Positions 1 through 5,969 of a stretch of 7,821 nt of DNA are shown here, piece after piece. The notes beneath the pieces are model-generated. The model was not told the DNA's origin. It ran no database searches and saw only the letters and a list, made by a program, of their open reading frames with translations. Source of the stretch: Parcubacteria group bacterium Greene0416_79 (lineage in GTDB: Bacteria > Patescibacteriota > Minisyncoccia > Phycocordibacterales > UBA10002); the NCBI GenBank assembly GCA_007375655.1, contig VMES01000014.1:1-7821 (forward strand), read 5' to 3'. Numbering within the stretch: position 1 is the stretch's first letter; every line of letters starts with the position of its first letter. The translations under genes and the position numbers were made by a program.

Positions 1-622
1 AATCAAACCTGTCAACTAAACCTTCCCTTACAAAATCCAATCTTTGATTAATTTGGATGCCACAGATCTTTTCCCATGTAGTTTCCAGGGAAACCATTAA
101 CGGGGGTGTGGTATTGGTCATATAAAATGAGTTAGGGCCCTTTTGTTCGATTCCCCAGGGAGTTCTCAAATCATGGGAATAAAGGTCCACCATGCATTTG
201 ATTTTGAATCTTGATGAATCCGTCAGCACCAAATCTCCCTTGTGCCAATTGGTTCCCAAGAGAAAAGATTTTCCGGAAATCTTTTTGAAGTCCCTTACAT
301 TTCTGGTAAGAAGAGTGGAGTGGGTGAAAAGCGCGGTGGCCGCAATAATACTATCCGCAATTTTGAGCTTGAAGAGCCGCCGAAGTTCAGCGGCTTTCCG
401 TGCGGCCTGGGAATCAAGAGGAATGATTGAAAACAAAGGAAGTGCCGCCTCAATCCGGTCACTCTCCTCTGTCGTCAAGGTAGGTAAACTAAATAATTCC
501 AGTTCGGTTACTGTGGCAATGAAGATTGGCGTATGAGTCCGAATAATCGGTTCAAGCACATCGGCCACCGCAGGATCACCTTTGAGGTAATAGAGTACTG
601 CATTCGTATCAAGTGTCACCAT
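1..622 (-). CDS. PIN-domain ribonuclease toxin (VapC-like), 3' end beyond the window
   Basis: A reading frame stays open from the ATG at 620-622 to the left edge, 207 codons with no stop. Residues 1-117 look like a PIN domain, a metal-dependent RNase fold used by VapC toxins. The start reads MVTLDTNAVLYYL, with D5 as first acidic residue; E40 lies in TELEL, D90 in IADSIIAA and D111 in TRNVRDF, giving the usual set of four acidic residues. An AGGAGG lies at 638-643 inside the preceding small gene, and the ATG is 3 bases after that gene's stop, as in a coupled toxin-antitoxin pair. Residues from about 118 on (KSFLLGTNWHKGDLVL onwards) extend past a normal 120-140 residue PIN protein and match no family I recognise. 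Likely role: RNA cleavage restrained by the upstream antitoxin. The PIN call is firm; the target and the tail's function are unknown. Confidence 0.85.
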   Translation of the reverse strand, partial: MVTLDTNAVLYYLKGDPAVADVLEPIIRTHTPIFIATVTELELFSLPTLTTEESDRIEAALPLFSIIPLDSQAARKAAELRRLFKLKIADSIIAATALFTHSTLLTRNVRDFKKISGKSFLLGTNWHKGDLVLTDSSRFKIKCMVDLYSHDLRTPWGIEQKGPNSFYMTNTTPPLMVSLETTWEKICGIQINQRLDFVREGLVDRFD

Positions 623-625
623 ACA

Positions 626-781
626 TTAGTTCCACTCCCTCCTTATTTTCTTTAACTCTTTTATAGGGTCACTCTTTCGTTTGCTCCAAACGGCTCGAGC
701 GCGCCGCCAAATAGCAAGGCGCTCTGCCCCGCTCATGTCCCATGCCGGCATTCGCACGATTTGTTTTCTTATCTTTTCCAT
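626..781 (-). CDS. Small antitoxin candidate paired with the PIN toxin
   Basis: This encodes 51 residues, beginning MEKIRKQIVRMPAWDMSGAE and ending KELKKIRREWN. It is highly basic and tryptophan-rich, and no classical AbrB or ribbon-helix-helix motif is evident. The C-terminal pattern (WSKRKSDPIKELKKIRREW) resembles short uncharacterised proteins that I recall directly preceding PIN genes in Patescibacteria, so antitoxin is inferred mainly from position: 3 bases before the PIN start and on the same strand. It begins 14 bases after the map stop. An alternative in-frame ATG at 797-799 overlaps the map stop in an ATGA arrangement and would add six residues (MICLCS); neither start has a clear Shine-Dalgarno sequence. 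The gene is too short for many gene callers. Confidence 0.6.
   Translation of the reverse strand: MEKIRKQIVRMPAWDMSGAERLAIWRRARAVWSKRKSDPIKELKKIRREWN
638..643 (-). promoter_or_regulatory. Shine-Dalgarno sequence of the PIN gene
   Basis: On the minus strand AGGAGG occurs inside the 3' end of the antitoxin gene, 15 bases before the PIN ATG at 620-622. A nearer out-of-frame ATG lies at 624-626. The spacing is a little long, but this is the only clear Shine-Dalgarno match before a gene start in the window. Confidence 0.55.
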
Positions 782-795
782 ACTGCATAAGCATA

Positions 796-1575
796 TCATG
801 CTTTAACTTCAGTCAACACTTCACACCCATGCCTAGTAACCGCGAGGGTATGCTCAAAGTGCGCGGAGAGCGAGCCGTCAGCCGTGCGGAAGGTGAAGCC
901 GTCTTGGTCAAGCACGAGCTTCTCGCCTCCGAGGGTCAGCATGGGCTCAATCGCAATCACCGCGCCGGCGGGAAGAGTAACTCCCTCCCCTCTTTTCCCA
1001 AAGTTCGGAATATGCGGCTCCTCGTGCACGGCATAGCCGACTCCGTGTCCCGCGAGCGTGCGGACGATGCCGAAGCTCCCCGCGGACGCGACGTAGTGCT
1101 CTATGGCGCATCCGATATCACCGGTGGTAACGCCCGCGCGCACCGCGGCAATGCCGACCGCAAGCGCTTCTTTGGTTACCTCAAGCAGTTTCTGCCCCGC
1201 CTTTGAGACGGCGCCGACAGGGACCGTAACCGCAGTATCCGTAAAGAGTCCTCGGTATCTAAGCCCGACGTCAATGCCGACCAGATCTCCCTCCTTAAAG
1301 ACAACCTCGCGATGGGGAAGCCCGTGCACAATCGCGTCATTCACCGAGATGCAGAACGCCGCCGGAAACGGCTTCTCCGACTTCTTCCCGCGATAATGAA
1401 GAAAGGAAGCTTCGCCGCCGGCCTCCTCAAACAATTTTGCCGATAAATCCTCAAGCTCTTGTGCTGATACGCCTGCCTTGGCACGTGCGGCTAATTCATC
1501 GCGAATGACCGCGAGCTTTTTTCCACCCTCGCGCAAAATGGCGATTTCTTTTTTTGATTTAATCGTAACAGCCAT
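796..1575 (-). CDS. map: Type I methionine aminopeptidase
   Basis: The 259-residue cytosolic metalloprotease removes the initiator methionine from new proteins. The MetAP signature is complete: H84 in AIVHGLP, metal ligands D102 in GIDVG and D113 in FTDTAV, H177 in GHGVG, H184 in VHEEP, E210 in AIEPML and E241 in HFEHTLAV. Length matches the compact type I form, without an N-terminal zinc-finger or linker extension. The start MAVTIKSKKEIAILREGG fits the family's N-terminus, in which the first helix begins K(T/S)xxEIxxMRxAG. It lies 13 bases after adk, matching the common secY-adk-map order, so co-transcription is likely. No Shine-Dalgarno sequence precedes the ATG. The usual followers infA and rpmJ are not next; the toxin-antitoxin pair is. 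Confidence 0.97.
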   Translation of the reverse strand: MAVTIKSKKEIAILREGGKKLAVIRDELAARAKAGVSAQELEDLSAKLFEEAGGEASFLHYRGKKSEKPFPAAFCISVNDAIVHGLPHREVVFKEGDLVGIDVGLRYRGLFTDTAVTVPVGAVSKAGQKLLEVTKEALAVGIAAVRAGVTTGDIGCAIEHYVASAGSFGIVRTLAGHGVGYAVHEEPHIPNFGKRGEGVTLPAGAVIAIEPMLTLGGEKLVLDQDGFTFRTADGSLSAHFEHTLAVTRHGCEVLTEVKA

Positions 1576-1588
1576 GTCTTATCGCGCA

Positions 1589-2191
1589 TTACAAACGGAC
1601 GGCCGAAATGAGAGCGCGATGGACTTCGCCAATTGTCTGCTGGCCGTTGACTTCGACAAAACGATAGAAGGGATTGCGCTTAAAAAATTCGATGGTGGGG
1701 GCTACGTGGTTGTCAAACCAATCAAGCCGTTTGTTGATTTCTTCCACTGAATCGTCATACCGGCCGCGCGCAAGCAGCCGATCGAGCGACCATTGCCGCG
1801 ATACGCTGATAAGAATAACAAACGGCTGTTCGCGTTTATAAAACTTGAATGCGCCATCAAGCACCGGCGCCTCCGAAGGGCGCCTCGAGAGCCCGTCAAG
1901 AATCCAATGTTCGTCTCCTTTTACATTCTCGACGAAATATTTCGTCCAGATCCAGATAGGCATAAATTCCGGAAGCAGCCCTCCGCTGTCAAGCACTTCT
2001 TTAACCAGTTTCGCGCTGTAATTCCCCTTCGGAGAAAACTCATCAATAAAATTCCGCAGTTCTCTGCCCGTCTCAACGATAAGCACGTTACGCTTCGGAT
2101 CATGCTTTTTCAAATAGTCCTCCAAAAGCAGCGCCTGCGTCCCTTTGCCGCAGCCGGAGCGCCCGAAGAAGATGAAAGTTTGTGGCAACAT
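1589..2191 (-). CDS. adk: Adenylate kinase / nucleoside monophosphate kinase, divergent short-LID form
   Basis: The 200-residue P-loop kinase lies between secY and map, where adk belongs, and would interconvert AMP, ATP and ADP. The P-loop is GRSGCGKGTQ (residues 10-19), with serine where most Adk have proline. An AMP-site segment reads ETGRELR (40-46, T41, G42, R46), and WILDGLSRR (96-104) corresponds to the usual FILDGFPRT. GLLPEF (71-76) matches the GxLVPD region. The LID is very short: after SLDRLLARGRYDDSVEEINKRL (about 135-156) there is no zinc-binding cysteine set and no long insert. The arginines and paired aspartates of the closing motif are kept. Substrate preference could differ from AMP, so adk rests on motifs plus synteny. 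The start is the first in-frame ATG, directly before the P-loop strand. It is 13 bases from map. Confidence 0.85.
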   Translation of the reverse strand: MLPQTFIFFGRSGCGKGTQALLLEDYLKKHDPKRNVLIVETGRELRNFIDEFSPKGNYSAKLVKEVLDSGGLLPEFMPIWIWTKYFVENVKGDEHWILDGLSRRPSEAPVLDGAFKFYKREQPFVILISVSRQWSLDRLLARGRYDDSVEEINKRLDWFDNHVAPTIEFFKRNPFYRFVEVNGQQTIGEVHRALISAVRL

Positions 2192-2207
2192 AACCTATAA
2201 CGTATCA

Positions 2208-2279
2208 CAAATAACTGAACGACTGAATAACCAATTTGTGCTCTTTTCGTTATTCAGTTATAAGTTATTCAGTCACTTG
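2208..2279. repeat. Mirrored octamer array in the adk-secY gap
   Basis: The right part reads GTTATTCA (2249), GTTATAA (2257), GTTATTCA (2264) and GTCACTTG (2272). The reverse complement of the left part reads GTTATTCA (2231-2224), GTCGTTCA (2223-2216) and GTTATTTG (2215-2208). The two arms face each other around a 17-base loop (2232-2248). GACTGAATAAC at 2221-2231 is a perfect complement of 2264-2274. A hairpin can form in either DNA strand or in the mRNA. No long T-run follows on the minus strand, so it does not look like a classical terminator. Confidence 0.75.
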
Positions 2280-2285
2280 CTATTA

Positions 2286-3557
2286 TTAGTACTCCCTCAT
2301 AGAGACCTGCGCCTCAACCTTCTTCACAAAATCAAGCACGACCGAGACCACGATGAGGAGCGCGGTGCCGCCGATCGCCAGGTTGACGTTTCCGGTCATC
2401 GCCTGCATCGCAAGCGGCAGCACGGCGACGAGGCCGAGAAAGACCGCGCCGACTAGGGTAATGCGGGTCAGTACATTCCCGATATGCTCTGACGTGGAGG
2501 CGCCGGGGCGGACTCCGGGGATGAACGCGCCGTTTTTCTGCAGATTCGTGGCGATCGTGTCGGGGTCAAACGTTACGGCGGTATAGAAATAGGTAAAGAC
2601 AAAGACAAGAACGAAATAAAAGATGGAGTAGAACCAACCGTTTGAGAAAACCGCGAGCACGAAAGACGAGACGGTGTGGATCAAAACATTATCAACGCTC
2701 CCAAGAAAACTGACGATCATCTGGGGAAACAAAAGAATGGAGAGGGCAAAAATGATCGGAATCACCCCTGCCTGGTTGACGCGAAGCGGCAGATACGTGG
2801 AGACGCCGCCGAAGACGCGGTTCCCGCGCACGCGCTTGGCATAGGTAACCGGAATCGGACGTTCCGCCTCGGTTACCACCACGACACCGAGCACAATGAG
2901 CGCGGCCGCGGCAAGAAACGCGAGATACAACGGAACATCGGTCGGTTCAAACGTAAACAAAAGCTGGCTCAGCGCAGAAGGAATCCCCGCCACAATGCCC
3001 GCAAAGATGATGAGGGAGACCCCATTGCCGATGCCGAACTCGGTCATCAGTTCCCCGAACCACATGAGAAGGAGCGAACCGCCGGTGATGATGATGACAT
3101 TAGTAACGGTCTGGAGAACCGTAAGGTCCGGCACGACTCCCTGCCGCTTGAGCAGCATGAGAAATCCGAATCCCTGAATCAGCGCGAGCGGAACGGTGAG
3201 CAGCCGCGAGTACTGTGAAAACCGTGCCCGACCCGCCTCGCCCTCTTCGTGATACAGCGCCTTCAGTTTCGGCGACATCATGGTAAGCAGCTGCATGATG
3301 ATGGAGGCGGTGATGTAGGGGCCGACTCCGAGCATCACGATGGAGAGGTTGGAGAGCCCGCCGCCGGAGAAGATATTCAAAAGCCCAAGAAACTGATTGT
3401 CTGCGAAGAACGCTTCAAGTCGCGCGAGGTCAATACCCGGAATCGGAATGGCGGCAATGAGCCGAAAGACCACAAGCATCGCGGCGACAAAGAAGAGCCG
3501 CTTGCGCAGGGTCGCGTCTTTCCAGGCGAGAGTAAGTTTTTGCCAGAGAGATTCCAT
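2286..3557 (-). CDS. secY: Preprotein translocase channel subunit SecY
   Basis: The 423-residue membrane protein forms the SecYEG channel. I place the start at the ATG of MESLWQKLTLAWKDATLRKR, the normal SecY N-terminus. A longer frame reaching 3632 would run through the octamer array and add 25 non-conserved residues, so I reject it. Ten hydrophobic segments are visible at roughly 19-40, 72-92, 115-137, 150-168, 178-200, 209-230, 265-290, 305-332, 370-391 and 396-412. Family blocks include FSGGGLSNLSIVMLGVGPYI (about 64-82), TEAERPIPVTYAKR (229-242), LRVNQAGVIPIIFA (258-271) and the carboxyl tail ending MREY. It follows rplO, as in most spc operons. Nothing in the protein looks degraded. Confidence 0.97.
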   Translation of the reverse strand: MESLWQKLTLAWKDATLRKRLFFVAAMLVVFRLIAAIPIPGIDLARLEAFFADNQFLGLLNIFSGGGLSNLSIVMLGVGPYITASIIMQLLTMMSPKLKALYHEEGEAGRARFSQYSRLLTVPLALIQGFGFLMLLKRQGVVPDLTVLQTVTNVIIITGGSLLLMWFGELMTEFGIGNGVSLIIFAGIVAGIPSALSQLLFTFEPTDVPLYLAFLAAAALIVLGVVVVTEAERPIPVTYAKRVRGNRVFGGVSTYLPLRVNQAGVIPIIFALSILLFPQMIVSFLGSVDNVLIHTVSSFVLAVFSNGWFYSIFYFVLVFVFTYFYTAVTFDPDTIATNLQKNGAFIPGVRPGASTSEHIGNVLTRITLVGAVFLGLVAVLPLAMQAMTGNVNLAIGGTALLIVVSVVLDFVKKVEAQVSMREY

Positions 3558-3572
3558 AATTCGTACACGCTC

Positions 3573-3636
3573 ACAATGAAACAATGCGACAATAAAACAA
3601 TGCGCGTATTGTTCCCTTGTTACATTGCTCAATTGT
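3573..3636. repeat. Mirrored ACAAT octamer array in the secY-rplO gap
   Basis: ACAAT starts at 3573, 3581, 3589 and 3597, a period of exactly 8. The complementary words ATTGT, CTTGT, ATTGC and ATTGT start at 3608, 3616, 3624 and 3632, also period 8. Each left word mirrors a right word about one axis between 3604 and 3605. The three bases between cores vary. The array occupies nearly the whole gap and shares one base with the rplO stop. Confidence 0.85.
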
Positions 3637-4103
3637 TAATCAATTTTGGCGGTAGGGGGCGCGTTCGTGATACTTCCTCCCGCTTTCTCAATCGCCTCCC
3701 GCGCGGACTTAGACGCCGGAAGCCCCAAGATGATAAACTTCTTTGCGCGCGCGCCGCCGCCAAGAATCTTTATGCGCGGCACTCGCCCGCTTCGCAATGA
3801 TACCACCCCGCGCGACAGGAGCGCGTCCGGCGTTATCGTACTCCCCTCGTCAAAGTGCCGCGAGACCGCGCGTAGGGACACGGGCGTTGCTTTCTCCCGA
3901 AATGCCTTGAGAGAGTGTTTGCCCCTGCCGCGCAGTTTGGGAATGCGCCGTATCACATCGCGGAGTTGCGGATATACTTTATGCCCCGCGCGCGCGGTCT
4001 GTCCCTTGCCGCCCCGCCCAGAGGTCTTGCCTCGCTTTCCGCCGCGGCCCACCGGAACGCTCCGCTTATTGGGATAAAGTCGTTTTAATTGATGAAACTG
4101 CAT
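3636..4103 (-). CDS. rplO: 50S ribosomal protein L15 (uL15)
   Basis: The 155-residue protein starts MQFHQLKRLYPNKRSVPVGR. The N-terminal glycine- and arginine-rich extension (GRGGKRGKTSGRGGKGQTAR, about 19-38) that reaches into 23S rRNA is present, followed by a globular domain with SRGVVSLRSGRVPRIKILGGG (about 98-118). An upstream in-frame ATG would add only MVSFII from intergenic sequence, so I use the start at 4101-4103. No Shine-Dalgarno sequence is visible. It should directly follow rpmD in a standard operon, but here follows rpsE with no L30 reading frame between. The 106-base palindrome at 4114-4219 ends 10 bases upstream of the start codon. Confidence 0.96.
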   Translation of the reverse strand: MQFHQLKRLYPNKRSVPVGRGGKRGKTSGRGGKGQTARAGHKVYPQLRDVIRRIPKLRGRGKHSLKAFREKATPVSLRAVSRHFDEGSTITPDALLSRGVVSLRSGRVPRIKILGGGARAKKFIILGLPASKSAREAIEKAGGSITNAPPTAKID

Positions 4104-4113
4104 AATTATAAAA

Positions 4114-4219
4114 GATACCAATATACCAATGAATGCGAATGAAACTAATAATACTAATGAATGCCCGTTGTCTTATTTGTACTATTTGTATCATTAGTAC
4201 CCATTCGTATATTGGTATC
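4114..4219. repeat. 106-base imperfect palindrome, copy 1 (rpsE-rplO), overlapping the rpsE 3' end
   Basis: It is bounded by GATAC and GTATC. Left words are TACCAAT 4116, TACCAAT 4124, TGCGAAT 4134, AACTAAT 4143 and TACTAAT 4152 (spacing 8, 10, 9, 9). Right words are ATTTGTA 4175, ATTTGTA 4184, ATTAGTA 4193, ATTCGTA 4203 and ATTGGTA 4211 (spacing 9, 9, 10, 8). The loop is 4159-4174. It has the same length and layout as the copies at 5970 and 7465. Its right arm is translated as the end of S5. Confidence 0.9.
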
Positions 4220-4855
4220 TGTTATGCGAGCGTTGGCCTGCTTAAGTTGCGAAAGCGCCTCTATTGCGGCGCGCGCCATGTTCAACTTATTCTTGCTCGC
4301 CGACAGAATCTTCGCATTCACGTCCGTGATGCCGCAGAGTTCCAGCACGGTGCGCACCGCGCTCCCCGCAATAAGCCCTTTCCGCGGAGCCGGAAAGATG
4401 ATGACGCGCGCGCTTGAATACTTAGCGGCAAGTTCGTGCGGAATGGAGTTGTGCTTCGTGCGCCAGACGCGAATCATCTTTTTTTTAGCGTCCCGGGTGG
4501 CTTTATCCAACGCGAGCGCCGTATCACCGGCTTTCCCCGTACCGACCCCGACAGAGCCGTTCCGATTACCGATCACAAGCGCCACGCTGAAATTAAATCT
4601 CCGGCCGCCGGCCACCACCCGCGCCACGCGGCGAACCGTGAGCGTTTTATGATCAAATTCGGGGCGCACCCTCTCCCGCGCCACGCTTCTGCGCGAAGAA
4701 CGCCGCCCGCCTCGGTCGCGCATCTCCCCTCTCTCGCGCCCGAAAACCAAGCGCTTGCGCACCCCGCCGCCGCCAGAAGAAACCGCCTCCTTCTTTGGGG
4801 CGACTGCCGCCAGTTCCTCTGCCGATTCTTTAATTATAGGTGTCTCATCCGTCAT
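4154..4855 (-). CDS. rpsE: 30S ribosomal protein S5 (uS5) with a repeat-encoded C-terminal tail
   Basis: The 233-residue protein has the two S5 domains. The first is a double-stranded-RNA-binding-like N-domain around FDHKTLTVRRVARVVAGGRR, with VGVGTGKAGD at about 122-131. The second is a C-domain with FPAPRKGLIAGSAVRTVLEL and the closing helix NMARAAIEALSQL. An N-terminal extension of about 65 residues is charged and low-complexity (GGGGVRKR, RGGRRSSRR). S5 normally ends soon after the closing helix. Here residues 213-233 (DTNIRMGTNDTNSTNKTTGI plus H) are encoded by the right arm of the 106-base palindrome, and the TAG stop lies inside one of its TACTAAT words. The tail is Thr/Asn-rich and unlike the rest of the protein. 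The ribosomal role is certain; I infer that the tail is an acquired addition. Confidence 0.96.
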   Translation of the reverse strand: MTDETPIIKESAEELAAVAPKKEAVSSGGGGVRKRLVFGRERGEMRDRGGRRSSRRSVARERVRPEFDHKTLTVRRVARVVAGGRRFNFSVALVIGNRNGSVGVGTGKAGDTALALDKATRDAKKKMIRVWRTKHNSIPHELAAKYSSARVIIFPAPRKGLIAGSAVRTVLELCGITDVNAKILSASKNKLNMARAAIEALSQLKQANARITDTNIRMGTNDTNSTNKTTGIH

Positions 4856-4858
4856 GTG

Positions 4859-4893
4859 GTTAGTTATAGGTTGTTAGTGGTTGGTCGTTAGTT
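4859..4893. repeat. Five tandem GTTNGTT-like heptamers in the rpsE-rplR gap
   Basis: In the plus strand GTTAGTT 4859, ATAGGTT 4866, GTTAGTG 4873, GTTGGTC 4880 and GTTAGTT 4887 follow at an exact period of 7. I see no facing arm of AACNAAC words, so this looks like one arm only. The array ends three bases before the rpsE start. GGTTGGTC recurs at 4929-4936. Confidence 0.65.
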
Positions 4894-4903
4894 GCCGTGC
4901 CCC

Positions 4904-4925
4904 GTACCGAGCTTCGCTCTGGTAC
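4904..4925. repeat. GC-rich hairpin in the rpsE-rplR gap
   Basis: GTACC (4904-4908) pairs with GGTAC (4921-4925), and GAGC (4909-4912) with GCTC (4916-4919), around loop TTC with one bulged T at 4920. It lies 10 bases after the rplR stop. Neither strand shows a U-tract after it, so it is a stable RNA hairpin without clear terminator features. Confidence 0.6.
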
Positions 4926-4934
4926 TGAGGTTGG

Positions 4935-5276
4935 TCAAAACACAAGCCCTCCCTCCCGCGCTCCCTCGGCGACTTCCTTTACCGCCCCTATGTAACGGTA
5001 CCCTCCGCGGTCAAATACAACGGCGGATATCTTCTTCTCGCGCGCCTGCACGGCGATTGCCTTACCGATTTCTCTTGCCGCGTTTTTGCCCGCATCTGCC
5101 GGAAGCCGCGCCGAGGATGCTGCCGCGAGCGTCCGCCCCGCCGCATCGTCAATAAGCTGCGCGTACAACCCCCGATTTGACTTAAAGACCGAGAGGCGCG
5201 GGCGAATTGCGGTACCGCTCATCTTCGCGCGAATGCGACGATGTCTTCGCTGTCTTTGATCAAGTGTTGATTGCAT
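4935..5276 (-). CDS. rplR: 50S ribosomal protein L18 (uL18)
   Basis: At 113 residues it is close to the usual 115-120. It begins with the basic RNA-binding stretch [20 protein letters not shown] (8-27), then [18 protein letters not shown] (28-45), the conserved beta strand found in L18, and ends [12 protein letters not shown], comparable to the common AAREAGL(K/Q)F ending. L18 binds 5S rRNA together with L5 in the central protuberance. The ATG at 5274-5276 directly precedes the basic N-terminus. No Shine-Dalgarno sequence is visible. It sits between rplF and rpsE as expected, but both flanking gaps are filled with repeat words. Confidence 0.95.
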   Translation of the reverse strand: MQSTLDQRQRRHRRIRAKMSGTAIRPRLSVFKSNRGLYAQLIDDAAGRTLAAASSARLPADAGKNAAREIGKAIAVQAREKKISAVVFDRGGYRYIGAVKEVAEGAREGGLVF

Positions 5277-5286
5277 AATTGTTCAG

Positions 5287-5424
5287 TACTTAGTAGTTAG
5301 TAACTAGAGTAGATAAGAGTTTCTTTTTCAGGTCTATCTACTATCTACTATCTACTAGCTACTAACTACTAACTACTAACTACTATCTACTAACTACTAT
5401 CTACTAACTATTAACTACTAGCTA
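5287..5424. repeat. Heptanucleotide array with 13 CTANCTA units and a short opposing arm
   Basis: From 5334 to 5424 thirteen heptamers run without a break at period 7. Units are CTATCTA (5334, 5341, 5348, 5383, 5397), CTAACTA (5362, 5369, 5376, 5390, 5404), CTAGCTA (5355, 5418) and one TTAACTA (5411). Opposing units TACTTAG 5287, TAGTTAG 5294 and TAACTAG 5301, then a partial TAGATAA at 5310, lie across a loop at about 5317-5333. The arrangement is asymmetric, as if one arm had expanded. It fills most of the 156-base rplR-rplF gap. Confidence 0.85.
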
Positions 5425-5432
5425 CTTTCTTC

Positions 5433-5969
5433 TTAAGTGGTCTTCTTCCCCTGCTTCCTTCGGACCACTTCACCTTCATACCGGATGCCCTTTCCTTTGT
5501 ACGGTTCCGGCGGCTTGGATGCCCGCACCCGTGCCGCAAATTGTGACACGACTTCGCGGTCTGCGCCGCGTATCGTAATGACATTCTTCTCCGCCGTCAC
5601 GGCAAGGGTCTTTGGAATCGGGAAGACGACTGGGTGCGAAAACCCGAGTGCCAACAGGAGTTCGCTTCCCTTTACCGCTCCCTTGAATCCGATACCCTCT
5701 ACGACCAGTGTTTTCGCAAACGGCTCTCGGGTGCCGGCAAACATATTGGTCAGATGCGACACGACAGTGCCGAGCATGATTGTGCTCTCTCGCCCCTCGC
5801 CTCGCGGCGCGACGCAAACCGTGCCGCCCTCGCGCAAAATAGAGACGGAGGAAGGAAAACGGCGCGTGAGCGTCGCCTGCGGTCCGGTAACCGTCACAGT
5901 GTTATCGGCGGAGATGCTCACCTCCACCTTCTCCGGAACGGGTATGGGCTTTTTTGCCAATCTAGACAT
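5433..5969 (-). CDS. rplF: 50S ribosomal protein L6 (uL6)
   Basis: At 178 residues it matches the family. L6 binds 23S rRNA near the sarcin-ricin loop. It starts MSRLAKKPIPVPEKVEVSIS, the usual S(R/V)IGKxPIxIP pattern, and has the two duplicated domains, the second containing ALGFSHPVVFPIPKTL (about 107-122). The signature PPEPYKGKGIRYEGEVVRRK (153-172) is complete. The ATG is immediately preceded on the minus strand by GGTATC, the last bases of the 106-base palindrome, with no Shine-Dalgarno sequence and no spacer. The reading frame is intact. Confidence 0.97.
   Translation of the reverse strand: MSRLAKKPIPVPEKVEVSISADNTVTVTGPQATLTRRFPSSVSILREGGTVCVAPRGEGRESTIMLGTVVSHLTNMFAGTREPFAKTLVVEGIGFKGAVKGSELLLALGFSHPVVFPIPKTLAVTAEKNVITIRGADREVVSQFAARVRASKPPEPYKGKGIRYEGEVVRRKQGKKTT

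Noticed and set aside
742..1206. 154-codon open frame on the plus strand opposite map
   Set aside because: Its length comes from the reverse frame of a conserved enzyme; no domain pattern and it runs across the antitoxin start.
2676..3218. 180-codon open frame on the plus strand opposite secY
   Set aside because: Low-complexity polar composition typical of the reverse complement of a membrane protein; secY is unambiguous.
3558..3632. N-terminal extension of SecY by 25 residues from an upstream ATG
   Set aside because: It would translate the octamer array, and the added residues do not resemble any SecY N-terminus; MESLWQKL at 3557 fits the family.
4114..4219. Rho-independent terminator between rpsE and rplO
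   Set aside because: The structure has regular mismatches, is AT-rich, extends into rpsE and is not followed by a U-tract on the minus strand.
5334..5424. CRISPR array
   Set aside because: Units are 7 bases and contiguous, with no spacers of constant length and no cas genes nearby.
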